Below are positions 22,461-33,491 of a DNA stretch of 64,000 bases, in pieces; within the stretch, counting starts at the first letter, position 1, and each line of letters opens with the position of its first letter. This stretch comes from Chrysophaeum taylorii (taxonomy: Eukaryota; Sar; Pelagophyceae; Pelagomonadales; Pelagomonadaceae). Position numbers and translations under genes: made by a program. The notes below the pieces were generated by a model, which ran no database searches, was not told where the DNA came from, and worked only from the letters and a program-made list of their open reading frames with translations. The stretch covers positions 62,001 through 126,000 of the forward strand of contig JAQMWT010000071.1 of assembly GCA_029834535.1 (NCBI GenBank). Reading direction: 5' to 3'.

Positions 22461-25400
22461 ATGCCGGCAGCCGACCCCGGCGCCAAGCGCGTCCACTACC
22501 ACTTCTTCGCGACCGACACCTTCCGCGCCACGAACATCCCGATCCTCGGTCTCCGCCTCGAGCTCCTCCCGCGGTCGCGCCGCCGCGAGGCCGTCGAACT
22601 TCTGGCCGAGGTGACTTGTTCGACTCTCCGTACTACCCGAAACACTCCGCACGCAGGCGTTCTGGGGCAACCGGAAACACTTCCGCATGGTCCTGCGGAG
22701 ACTCAAACCCTTCGAGGAGTGCCAGGTCCGTCACCCGCGCTGTTGTTGTTGTCTTCGCGCTCGCGTCTTGGTGGCCAAGTTTCTCGAGTGCCGCCCGAGG
22801 TCCCCGCGGTCCACTGTCGCGCGCACCGCTCCTCCTAGTGCCTCTTGTACCGCTCTTCGTCGCACGCTCCATGGTGGACCTTGCTGTTGGCGTGGTTGTT
22901 GTTGTGATTGCTCGCGCGCGGCACGACTCTTCTCGTTCGGGGTTTTATCTGTTGTTCGGTATTGCGCGGCCGCGCGTCCCGCGCCATCGTCGCACCTCGC
23001 CCTCTACCGTGTTCACTTTGCGCGACGACGACTCGTTCATAAGGCGATCGCGCTCGTCGACGACACCCTCGGGCTGATCGCGATCGCCGTGGTCGAGGGC
23101 ATGCACTCAACCCAGCCCCATGGCAACTACAAAATCCTGTACGTCCACGCTTTCGTCGTGCGCGCCGACGTGAGGAAGCGGCCCGGCCTCAAGCTCGGTG
23201 CGTCCTCGAATTCTCGCTTTTTATATTAAATTTTATGTCCTACTATCACCTGTCTACGCGTTGGTTTGGACCAACACGCTACCGCTACACAGGCACGCGC
23301 TTCATCGCCGCGCTGCTCGAGCTCGCGGCGTTCCACTCGTTTCACAGCATGATCTTCACCGCGACCCTCGGCGAGCGTGCGAGCGTGCCGTTTTGGATCG
23401 CGAACAAGGCCGCGCATTTCAGCGAGAAAAAAATTGTCTCGATCGTCCTCAAGAACTCGTACAACTTCGCCGCCGGGTCTGGACCTTCCGCGTCCTAGAA
23501 TCGCCGCCGCTTTCGTTCCCTCACCGGGTTTTACCTCGCTCGCAGGAACCAATCTCCGATCTTTGCCGCCGACGACTCGACGCCGCCGATGGGCTACTCT
23601 ATCAGGCACACGCTGCGAGCCCAAAACTGGACCGACCTCTGCGCGCGCCTCCTCCGCATCTTCCAAGCTTCGACTATTCCGGAGATTCGTGCGTATCCAG
23701 GACCGCCCAGCTCACCCATTCGTCAATCACCAGGCGCCCTACGCGACAAGTTCCCGATCCACCACTTCAAGGCCGAGACGCGCATCGAGGACGTGATGAA
23801 TTCGGTCGTCGAGGCCCGCGTCGACTCGCGAGGACGCACGCGCGCCGCCGCCGCCAAGCAACGTGCCAGCGAAGGCATCAGCCAAACCGACCCGCGGCGA
23901 CCCGTCTCGCGCGAACCAGGCCCGAACGACGAAGTCCGACCCGAACGCCCCCGCGGCGTCTTCGTCTACGTCGTCGACGGCCGACGCGCGCGCCTGCTCA
24001 CCGAGGTATGCTCACACTCGTCGCCGTGTAAAACTTTCTCTCCGCAGCTTCAAATGCGTGAGAACTCGTCGATCTTCTGCGAATTTTTGTTTGACCAAGT
24101 TTCTCTTGTGCATAGTTGCGCGGCTTCAAGAGATGGGCTTTGACGTCGAGAAAACCATCACCGGCGACGTGTGCTACGTCGGACCCGATGGCATCGCCTA
24201 TCCGTCTGTTGTCGAAGCCGCCGCCGCCGTGGGCGCGCCGCAAACCGTCGCCGGACTCTTCATCGTGCTCGCCCACTACACTTTGGTGCCGCGCGCGAAC
24301 GAGCTCGAACTGTTACCACCTCGCGAGCAACAGCAGATCCGGTCGATCATCAGGAGCGCGATCGTTCGTGCCTCCGCCGGCCAGACCAACACGACGAGTC
24401 TTTCCTGTCTCACCGATTCCCAGCGTCGACCTTGTCGTTTCGAGATTCTGCACACCGTCCCAACGTAGGCATCATCTGCGGCAAGCCGCCCGAGGGCGGG
24501 AAAGGCGAGTTCTTCGCGTGCTCGGCGTACCTCATCGAGACGTACTCCAACGACGGCCGCCGCGGATTGTGCTCGAACGGCGCCCACATCTCCTGCCTCA
24601 ACTACTACATGCGGTTCAATTTGATTCCGGGGGTGCGACCGGTGGGCGCTATGTTCTGTTCGGTACTTTGCCAAGTCCGCGGCGTTGCTTTGAAGCTACG
24701 GATCGTCCACCACCCCGACGACCCCGACATTTTGTTCGTGCCCCAGATCGAGTTTCCCGGCGCGCTCCCGGCGGCGATGCTTCTTTCGACCCAAATCACG
24801 CGTCCGATGCGTCTCGCCGACCGCCGAGACCTCCGAACTCGTCTGCAATCGCTCGGTGTGTCGTGCGACGGTATCGACGCTCTCGAGACGCCGTGGTCCG
24901 ACTACGAGTCGAAACGCCACGCTTCACATCTCCTCGACGCCGCGAGCTTGACGTGGTCCGCGGTTTCGAACGAACACGCCGACCGCATCCCCGCCGGTCT
25001 CCCGCCGCTCCCGCCACCCTCGCTCTTGCCGCCGCCGCCCGCATTCGAAGAGCATCTCGAAATGTTGTTGGACAACGACGAACCGACGCCGCTGCCCGAA
25101 GAGGCCGACGTTCCTCCCGTCGATGGTACTGTCGTCGTCGCCGCCATGTCGGATGATGCGGAGGCCGCTGAGCAGCAGCAGCAGCATACTGGTGACGTCG
25201 CCGCGCAACACCAAAAAGAGTCGCTGAATAAAGCCGGTACGTCAGTATTGTTGGAGACACGCTCCGAGAGCATCGGACGAGAGATGGACCCGTTCCTCCC
25301 GGACCAAGCAGAGGACGCTGTTGCGAACACTCGTCAACAAAATTCACGACGTGGGCCGGCCAAGTTGGAACTAGATGTTAGTGTTGCTGCTGCCGAGTCG

Positions 25401-27396
25401 CTCGACGCACAACATACGCCCGACCAGCTGACTGCATACCCCGAGTTGGCCGAGCGACATCACGGCGTCGAGTCCGTCGACGAAGTTCAGGCAGCTCGCA
25501 CTCGCGAAGATCGACGAATCGCAAACGAGCCACTGATGGGCTACGAACGTCCTCGCGCGGCGATGGCAGACGTCGAAGACCTTCCTGACAACGTGGGATT
25601 TGTGGACGAAGAGGACGACGATGTGGAAGACGACGATGACAAAGATTCTGATGCCGCGAAAGACGAGGACGCGCCAAGAGGTGACGACAATCGCGACGAC
25701 GAAGAATATGTCGACGAGATGGGAGAGGAGAAGGAAGATGGTGTGAGGAGAAATGTCCTGGGGCGTCGTATTTGTGCAACTCGTGCTCCTCGTCGCGCCT
25801 GGACACCCGACGAGCAGGAGCGGTTTGTCGCTGCCGTCAAGAAATACGACGCAAAGAACTGGAAATTGGTCGCGCGCGAAGTCGGCAATCGGACCGATCT
25901 GCAATGCGCTAACCACTACCACCGCACCTACGAGACCGAATACGTCGCGCAGCGGGAATCAATACAAAACGCGATTCGTGAGGAGGAGCGCAAGGCGAGG
26001 TGGTTGGCCTTCGACAAGCCGTACCTGGAGTGTGACGCGTGGAATCACGTATACGATCTCGAAGGAGGGACGTGGGAACTTCCGTCCACTGTCGATCCCG
26101 ACGTGCCGATTCACCAACTCAGTCTCGAGGACCACGAGGCCTCGCTTGATGCCTATTTTGCCTTCGAAGCGAAAGAGCTGACGCGCGACCAGTCCGAGGA
26201 GGAGACGATGGTGGGCTACGTACGAGATCGTGTCATTGGACGTCGGCGAGAGTTCGACATGTACGAGACGTACTTTGGAGCCCAGCAAGCCTTCGAGGAC
26301 GCCGTCGTCGAAGCAGTGCTCGCGATGCACCGCCTCCGCCGCCCCGACGGCTCGTACGCGCGTCTTCCCGCCGAAGCTTTTGATTTCGACGACGATTTCG
26401 AACCATCGCGTGGTGGTCAAGAGGAGGAGGACCACTCGTCGACACCCTCTCCGGAGCCCGTCGACAAGGTCATCCGCATCAACCAAACCACCGGTGAGGT
26501 CCTTACGTCCACCGAAATCCGCGAACGTATTGCCGTGCGCGAACAACACGAGCGCGAGTTATCATCATCATCGTCGATGGTCACCGACGAGCAGCAGTCG
26601 TTCCCCGAGACTCTCGAAGACCTCGTCCCGAACCAGCTCGTCGTCTGGCGCCGGTGGGTCGACACCGAACACCTCCGGAAGAAGCCTTCGAGAGCGATAG
26701 ATAGGCCTGGAAATCGCGTCAAGGTCTAACCAAAGAGTCCACCTCCATTCTTGCACTCGAGGTTTTCCTTCGTGAAACTACCCACAGGCAGCGTGGGCTC
26801 GCGCTCAGACGCTCACGTTTGCGGCGGCGCGGCAGCAGCTCGAACAGTGGAGCATCGAGCCCGAAGTGGCGCGCGTCCTCGAGCTCACGGCACCCGGTGA
26901 GTCTTGGTTGCTCTCAGCATTCGTGGTGTTCAACTCGCAGATGAATGATCTCGTGTATCACAGGCGCAACCGCAACGCTCGAGGATGTCGGATACCATGG
27001 CCGCGTCGCTATGCTAAAACTCGACTTACTGATTCGTGTCGCGCTGCGCAGATGTTGCCTCACGTCGCGCGCGTCACTTATCGTCAACAACTCGCACAGC
27101 GTCTTACATCAGTAGTTTCCAATTTTTTTACCCCAATTCGACCATCTTCCAACCACGCAGGTGCTGTGGCGATCGCGAACGCGAGTGTCGCTCGACAACT
27201 CCACGACTTCGACTCCATTAGGAACCTCAAGTCCCGGACGTGCTACAACGGAATCGCGTGGGACCGCAAGGTCCAGAAGTGGACCATAACGGGACTGTTT
27301 CGCGAAAAGCGTGAGCTGGAGCGCGGGCCGATCGTCGAGGTGTTGATCTACGTCGAGAAGATCGTCCTTGACAACAACAACCCGCGTCTTGAATGA
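22461..27396 (+). CDS. Multi-exon GNAT-like/Myb-SANT protein, copy A
   Basis: Start Met at 22,461 (MPAADPGAKRVHYHFF). Exons inferred from frame and GT-AG sites: 22,461-22,610; 22,657-22,725; one uncertain exon within 22,780-22,960; 23,044-23,197; 23,293-23,476; 23,546-23,688; 23,734-24,005; 24,133-24,397; 24,469-26,723; 26,788-26,896; 26,964-27,035; 27,161-27,396. Early exons give ILYVHAFVVRADVRKRPGLK and a helix/strand pattern like GNAT acetyltransferases (weak). The large exon holds a conserved Cys-rich block (GLCSNGAHISCLNYYMRFN), a Pro-rich then acidic stretch, and one Myb/SANT repeat (25,785-25,950) with W-x19-W spacing. The last exon ends in YNGIAWDRKVQKWTI, recalling AP2. Likely a DNA- or chromatin-binding factor; not recognised as a named family. 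Near-identical copy B lies at 42,059. Confidence 0.65.
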
Positions 27397-27495
27397 ATCT
27401 CGAGATGATGATTTTTTTGGGAGTGTTGTCGGTCGTTGTTGTAGCCAGATTCTGTCGCTTCAGTGTGTTTTGGCCCTAACCTTTTCGACATCCAC

Positions 27496-28937
27496 GTAGC
27501 TTCGCTCGCACGGATTCATCCCGAACGATCCGAGGAGCGTGCTCGAGGCCCTGCAGATCCTCGTCGCGATCCTCGAGGTTTGCAAAAAAAAAGGTGGCCC
27601 TAAAGGTGGAGGTGGTGTACCCGTTCGCCTCACGGACCGGTTCGACGACCGCACGGCCAAGGAGCTTGGGATAAAATCCGTCAATATGGTCCGCTTCCAG
27701 TGGCCAGCGTACGGCTTCGGAATCAATTCCCGCGTCAACGACAGCCTCAAGGTCTTCCGATTTTATCAAATTGACTTGGCCCGCGCCGGCGTCGCGTCTT
27801 CCATCGCAACGATCAATATTTGACACAGATCCTCTCGTTCGCAGATCATCTTCGCTTGCCGCTTGCTCGGGCTGCTGATCCCGTGCGTTGTAGTGTCTTT
27901 CGAAATCTGAGTCGTCGTCGCATGAAATTTCCCACGCGCACATTTGCATAGATATCTCAACGCCGCGAGCCCGTTCGATCCCGCTATTCGCAACGATGTC
28001 GACCGCGCGCGAGTCTTGTGATTCACATTCTTTCGGAGTCTTCATCGACAATCAACATGCGATTGATTCATTATTTTTTCCGCAGGCAAAATCGCTATGA
28101 ACTTTATCTGGAGATCAAACAACGTCGTGCGCGCGTTATCCTCGAGGAGCGGTAGAAACATCGACGGTGTCCTGTTTAAATATCATCAAGTCGCCGCCTC
28201 ATTCTCCCACCACCGTGCAGGAAGCACAAGAAGCAGCTTTTGGAGAAGAACAGCGCAGGCGAACTCCGACGCGACGGGAGGAAGAGGAGCGGCATCAATT
28301 GGCGCGCCAAGCTCTCCAAAAAGAAGAAATCTAAAGCCAAAACCGCCGCGAAGAAGCCCACCGTCTCCAAGAAGCCCGCCAAGAAGACCGTCACCTCGAA
28401 GAAGCCCTCGTGCGTCTCGCGACGACAAAACAGCAATCTCTCGTCACATCCGTCGCAGGGCATCAAAACGAGCGCTCGAACCAGCGACCGCCGCGGGAGC
28501 TTTCGCAGCAACGTCGGCCGCGCCGTCCGTCGTGATTGGTCCATCTGCTGCACCGGCGCCTTCCTTGGGACGCAAGATTACGAAGGAAGCGAAGGACGAG
28601 CTCTGGGCGTGGTTCGCGAGAACCATCGATACGTGGCCGTCGCCGAGCCTCCCAAAGGAGGGCGTCTTCGCCGACCTCGACGCCATAAATCATAGCGAAG
28701 CATGGGCTGAACCGGAGGCAGGCGCGCACGCAGCTGGCCGCCTACAAGAAGAAGATGGGGCCAAACCTAGTCGGGGCCGCGCACGCAGTTCCTGCGCCCG
28801 CCGCTGCGGAAGACGAGATGTCATCCGCGTCTTTCGCCGCCGCGGCGAAGATGCCTGGCGTCTCCAAGAAGGAGGCTTCGTTCGTTCGTTCGTTCGTCGA
28901 CCCGCGCCCTCCGTTGTCCACACACGATGATGCCTAA
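27496..28937 (+). CDS. Conserved downstream exons of copy A (same gene or a separate one)
   Basis: After the stop at 27,396 conservation with copy B resumes: HGFIPNDPRSVLEALQILVA (from about 27,496), PVRLTDRFDD, FYQIDLARAG (to about 27,800), NRYELYLEIKQRRARVILEE (28,092-28,155), a Lys-rich tract KHKKQLLEK...KKKKSKAKTAAKK (28,220-28,410), and a segment ITKEAKDELWAWFARTIDTW that resembles the first homeodomain helix. There is no good ATG, so these are probably exons of the same gene reached by a splice donor before 27,396. A 4-nt insertion near 28,690 relative to copy B shifts the frame: HGLNRRQARTQLAAYKKK continues in another frame to a stop at 28,937. Confidence 0.45.
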
Positions 28938-29456
28938 AGGTAAAAGAATGTGGTATGATTAGCGACAAGACGCTTTCGGATCTCGACACGAACAACTTAT
29001 TTAAAGGCTCCGTGTAGAAGGCGAGACAAAAGAGATTTTTGTCCTTATTGCGGGATATCTCATCGGGTGAAACCCTTTTCGAGGGGTCTCACTCTCCCTG
29101 GGTGGGAGCGTCGTTGAGTGAAGCGAGTGAGTGCACCACGTAGTTAAATTACAATCGCCCCACGACCCCAGTCTGTCTCCCTTGCATAATGTCCAGGGCT
29201 AAAAATCAGGGCCAGCAGAATTTGACGCGTGTAATTTCCGCTGCGTGCACCCGCGGTGCCTCGAGTGCTCGACGAGCACCAGACCGACCCGGTCGCTTTG
29301 GGACCCAAAAAGTTTGAGAAAAGCCCCCTCGGCTCGAGAAGATGCGGGGGGGGGTAAGTTTCGTGTAATGTGTTAGTTACACTCGAGACTTAACCCCCGC
29401 AAGCAAGTCAGTAGAAGGTTCTCGAACCAGCGAGTCGATCGACAGAGAGAAGAAGA
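28938..29456. other. Intergenic region, 5' leader of the CHCHD2-like gene
   Basis: No coding sequence. It contains short G/C-run blocks and the start-proximal sequence of the next gene. Confidence 0.4.
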
Positions 29457-29923
29457 ATGCCCCGCAGTGGTTCTCGCCGTTCTGCTCCCGCCCGTCCCAT
29501 CGTTCGGTGAGTGTGTATTCGGTGAACGCCCGTCACCGCGACCGCAGGCCCCCGCCGCCCGCCCAGGCTCCGCCGCCGCCGCCGCCGCCGCCGCCCCCGG
29601 CGGCGACGCCCATGACGGCGCCTGCGCAGCAGTCGGGGGGAATGATGTCGGGGCTCATGGGAACGATGGCCCAGGGGCTTGCCTTTGGAACCGGATCGTC
29701 GATCGCGCACCACGCCGTGGGGGCCGCGGCGAATTCGCTATTTGGGGGTAAGAAGGCCGAGGAAGTGACGGCGGCCGAAGTCAAGGCGGCGCCGGTCGCG
29801 GCGACGTGCGAGGCGGATAAGCAGATGTTCTTCGAGTGTCTTCAGCGCGCCGACGCCGAGAAGTGCCACGACCTCTTCACCGCCCTCCAGGCCTGCCAGG
29901 ACAACGCCAAGTTCCAGGGGTGA
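29457..29923 (+). CDS. CHCHD2/CHCHD10-like twin CX9C protein
   Basis: Two exons, 29,457-29,506 and 29,548-29,923, joined over a 41-nt GTGAGT...CGCAG intron. The product is about 141 aa: a basic N-terminus MPRSGSRRSAPARP, a Pro-rich stretch, a glycine-rich hydrophobic segment (MMSGLMGTMAQGLAFGTGSS), then CEADKQMFFEC and CHDLFTALQAC, both exact C-x9-C. This order is that of CHCHD2/CHCHD10/Mix17, mitochondrial intermembrane-space proteins folded by Mia40 and linked to cristae organisation and respiration. Stop at 29,923. High confidence in family; paralogue assignment is open. Confidence 0.9.
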
Positions 29924-30087
29924 TGTCGCGGGTCGAGAGTCTCGCGGCCACGAGGAACAATTCATAGGGGTGGTCGAACTTACTAACCAACCGTCCGCCT
30001 GTAATTTGGGTAAGCACGCAGGGAAGTGGAAAAGACGCAGCAACGCGAGCGCGACTCGTCATCCATCATCGATGGTGGCGCAGCACT

Positions 30088-30187
30088 AACTAACTAACTA
30101 ACTTCAGACCTCGCATGGGAGCCGGAATCACGGAACTGTAGACGAGGAGCGCCGAAAAAAAGGTCGGAGAGTGACCATCAAGCTTGT
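30088..30187 (-). mobile_element. TTAG-tailed SINE-like retroposon, copy 6 (5'-truncated, 100 bp)
   Basis: Reverse-complemented 3' end of the family, with internal deletions relative to other copies, flanked by the perfect 8-bp duplication CGCAGCAC at 30,080-30,087 and 30,188-30,195. Confidence 0.75.
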
Positions 30188-30211
30188 CGCAGCACACGCA
30201 CTCTCTCGAGA

Positions 30212-30382
30212 GAGAGTCTCGACGACTTCGTCCCGCATAAATAAAGCTCGTCGTGGCTGGCGCCGGTGGATCGACACCGACCACCTCCAAAAGAAACCTT
30301 TTCGGTCGTGGAAATCACAACAAGCTCGTCGCGCTCAGACGCTTGCGCTTGCGGCGGCGGCGGCGCTGGAGCAGAGTGGAGC
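30212..30382 (+). pseudogene. Intron-less fragment of a Myb/SANT-gene paralogue
   Basis: Matches the end of the large exon and the next exon of copies A and B: WRRWIDTDHLQKKP followed directly by RRAQTLALAAA, where A and B have WRRWVDTEHLRKKP and ARAQTLTFAAA separated by a 64-nt intron. The intron is absent here. A stop codon and small indels show decay. This fits a retroposed (processed) copy or the relic of a third gene copy that never had this intron. Confidence 0.6.
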
Positions 30383-30458
30383 ACCCTACCACCGGGTCGG
30401 GCTTGGTGGAAGAAAATCAATCACACTAACTAACCCTGGTGGTGGTAGGTTGAAGAAG

Positions 30459-31445
30459 ATGGTGTTGTTGCTACTAGGAACAACGATAAGTTGTGCGGCG
30501 CTCATCCCCGAGTACGAGTCGGTCGTGCTCAAGGGGCTGCCCCGGCTCGGGGGAACGCTGTATCGGTCGACTGACACGGGGTATTGTGTGGGCGTGACGT
30601 TCGGCGGCGAAGGGGAATCCGTCGCCAGAGCGAGATACGTTCGAAGTTCAGAATTTCTGAAAAACCGCACAGAAACTCATCTCGGGCTTATATTTTGGGG
30701 CGGGCGGCTCCTCGCGCTCCGCGATGGGACGCCCTATCTCATGGATCCGTTGTCTCTCGGAACGCAGAAAACGTCAGAATTGGGCGGCGCTCTTTCGGAC
30801 GGCCGAGAATTCGACAGAATTCGAATTCGCGGAAACCGACTCTACTCCGCGCGGAACGGCATTTTTAAGACCCTCGTCGATGTTTACGACGAAAAATTTC
30901 GAATCGTAAAGGAAATCAAGGTGAAAAAAACGAAAGATTTTTTTCCCCTTCAAGACGAATTTTTTCGGCTCGAGGACGAGGGGGAAATCGTCGACGAAAA
31001 TCGAATACTAATCGATGGGATACTGCAGCCCGACAACATCGAGGCCCACAGCGTCGCGGGTCCCTATGCCGCATCCGATCACAAAATTACGAATTTGGAG
31101 TCCGGAATTAGTTGGTCCGCCGAAGACGACGTCGTCGTCGGCGTTCCGGAACTCGTTCCGGACTCCAAACACCTCGCCGTACTCCTCCACGGCGACACGA
31201 CAGACATCGCCGTCTTCGAGGACCTCGACCTCATCGCCCGCGTTCCCCTTCCGGCGGTTATTCCCCCCGTCCGCCTCGCAGGCTGCTTCGCGCCAATCGT
31301 CCCTTCGCTCGACGACATTCGATCTGCCGAAACCCTAACCCGTCTCTACGCGCGCAAGTCGCGCGAGTGGAACGAGATCGAAGCCGGCTTCTCCGGCATC
31401 GGCATCAAGCAATTCCTCTTCCCAAACAAAATATCGGGCGCCTAG
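30459..31445 (+). CDS. Carotenoid cleavage dioxygenase-like protein, short, ligand histidines not conserved
   Basis: 328 aa from Met 30,459; the preceding codons belong to the pseudogene above. MVLLLLGTTISCAAL looks like a signal peptide. The beta-propeller pattern of the RPE65/CCD family is visible: LPRLGGTLYRSTDTGY, ARARYVRSSEFL, HLGLIFWGGRLLALRDGTPY followed by LMDPLSL, then DSKHLAVLLHGDTTDIAVFE with DLDLIARVPLPAVIPP. CCD enzymes use four iron-binding His; the last (normally in a G-x-H-G motif after PxPP) is replaced by RLAGCF, and the MHDF-type motif is FPLQDEF. At 328 aa it is also shorter than the usual 450-550. Possibly a non-catalytic homologue. Confidence 0.6.
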   Translation: MVLLLLGTTISCAALIPEYESVVLKGLPRLGGTLYRSTDTGYCVGVTFGGEGESVARARYVRSSEFLKNRTETHLGLIFWGGRLLALRDGTPYLMDPLSLGTQKTSELGGALSDGREFDRIRIRGNRLYSARNGIFKTLVDVYDEKFRIVKEIKVKKTKDFFPLQDEFFRLEDEGEIVDENRILIDGILQPDNIEAHSVAGPYAASDHKITNLESGISWSAEDDVVVGVPELVPDSKHLAVLLHGDTTDIAVFEDLDLIARVPLPAVIPPVRLAGCFAPIVPSLDDIRSAETLTRLYARKSREWNEIEAGFSGIGIKQFLFPNKISGA

Positions 31446-32182
31446 AATAGCCATTCGATGCTGCCGCGCCTTTGTCGTCGGTCTAAGAGAACGGGTGTTG
31501 TTGTTGTTCTCGATGAAAGGCGGGGCGGGGACCTGCGTTGGTATGGCATTCGCGACGCTCCAGGACCTCAGTCAATAGGAGGGGAGAACACGACACGGCT
31601 CCACCATCGCGAAGAAGGAACGCCCGCTACGCCGTGGACCACACGCCCTATCGACTTTAAAATACCATCAGCTACTACAGCTCGCGGTGATGATACCTTC
31701 GGGATTCCAATACCGTGGCTCGCACCTCAACTACGCGCAGAGGTGGCCGTCAAACGTGCACGAGGTCGCGAAGCTCGAGAGCCCATCCATCCATCCATCC
31801 ATCCATCCATTCACGTGGAGTCTAATGTCTTCAAGCCCACCGCCGCTGAAGGAGGAATAGATGCGTCATGGAAGGTAAAATTCCGTCCGCCGCGAGGAAG
31901 GAGGGAGGTTGACCACCAGTCCCCGTGGCACAACCACAGCAACTTTTTGAGCCGGCCAAACCTACAGCGCGCGGAAGATTCGACGACGGGTTTCAGACGC
32001 AGCAGCGGAACGAGGGAGCGGGTTTCAGACGCAGCAGCGGAACGAGGGAGCGGGCCATCCCCCGCAAATTGCACATCGTTTGCGCTGGCCCGCGATACGA
32101 TGGTGCTAGCCTATCGCTCTGGGTGCCGGTCCCCTTCGCCACGCGCCTCTGTTGTGCTTTTCACAAAGGGTGGTATATTTAT
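31446..32182. other. Non-coding, with two short tandem repeats
   Basis: An (ATCC)n run at 31,784-31,810 and a 31-32-bp unit present twice (about 31,989-32,052, GGGTTTCAGACGCAGCAGCG core). No gene is supported. Confidence 0.5.
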
Positions 32183-33491
32183 CAGCGTTGGGAATTCACT
32201 TAACCCCACCAGTGAGAAGGTGAACCACAAGTCGTTTTTTCTAAAGTGAAGTGAACGCCATTTTTAAGCCTGCGCTGGTCCCTGCCGCGCCCCGTCAGTT
32301 CCATGTCCCCCGCCCGCTATTGCTCAGGTGCTCTTAGTTTCTTCGTTCGCGTGCGAATGACCTCGGTATCGTCGTCTTGTTCTTCCTCATCAGCATCAAT
32401 CTCCGAAGAGTCTTCTGCTGCTCACGGCGTTTTTTTAACTTGGTCTTGATGAGGTCGCAATACTTGATCCGGGCCGCCGCCGCCGGCGCAATGAATAAAG
32501 AAAGAATTTCTTCTTCGTGCGCAGTATACTGGCCGGTGTTTCTTTCCCTCGGTCAGAACAAGATTTCCCATACATACTCGGGCAGCGCACACAGTAGCTC
32601 TGCGCGCCACGGGTTCCAATTGACTAAACCCTCGCCATGTCCGGAAGGAAGGAACCCATACTGCTCCTTGGTGATACAACTCCATCCTTCTTCTCAAGCT
32701 CAGGATAATTTCCAGTCGAGGGATCTCGAGGGCCAGATCCGTCGAGTGAAGACCTACCTACCTGTTCAAACTCCACATTGAAATCTGGTTCCCAGGCATA
32801 GATAGCAAAAGGTTCATCGCCGCTAACGTCAAGCGTCGACGAGTGCCGCCAAGAGATTTTGGGCCAGCGCAGGCTCGGGGAGAGGCGCAGGATCGGAGAA
32901 AGAAAGGCTTTGTGAGGTGGAACGCAGCGCGTGCGTAAATCACGTATTCTTCATCAGTATTGAGCAATCTCCTGGTCCGAGTTTTCTGATCGGCCGACGG
33001 ATGCCGGCAGTTGATATTCCGAAACCCGAGAAGGAAGGCAATCAACTCGCGATCGTTGAATTGGTAGTTGGAATGACACACCTTCTCGTCATTTTTCCCG
33101 CAAAAACAGTAGTTACGTTCGGGAGATCAACGACTCTTCTAGCGTCCCAGCTCGCAGAGACTCGATCATGTTGTGCTTGATCATCAGTGCGGCGCACGCC
33201 CCCTTATGGTATAAGTGTTCATGTTGCACGAAAAAAACACATCCGATATAGCAAAAATCGCCTCGAATTCAGCCAACGCCACCCATTGCTCATCGCTGAT
33301 TGTCCAGAGAAGTCCAATTTTGTTGGTAGCCGTGTGCAGCAGTTTGAGCACACGTGGTGCATGCGCAGCAAGGAATGATCAAGTTGGTAGTGCGCCCGGA
33401 GCCTCGTCTTATTGAGGTCGAGCTTCGGCGATTGATTTCCCCGGCCGTAACGGCGAGTGCAGCTCCTTCAAACGCGTGTAAGAAAAGAACC

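Noticed and set aside
24276-25922. Minus-strand frames of 130-183 codons over the Myb/SANT gene copy A
   Set aside because: No domains, and the plus-strand frame is conserved between copies with in-frame indels.
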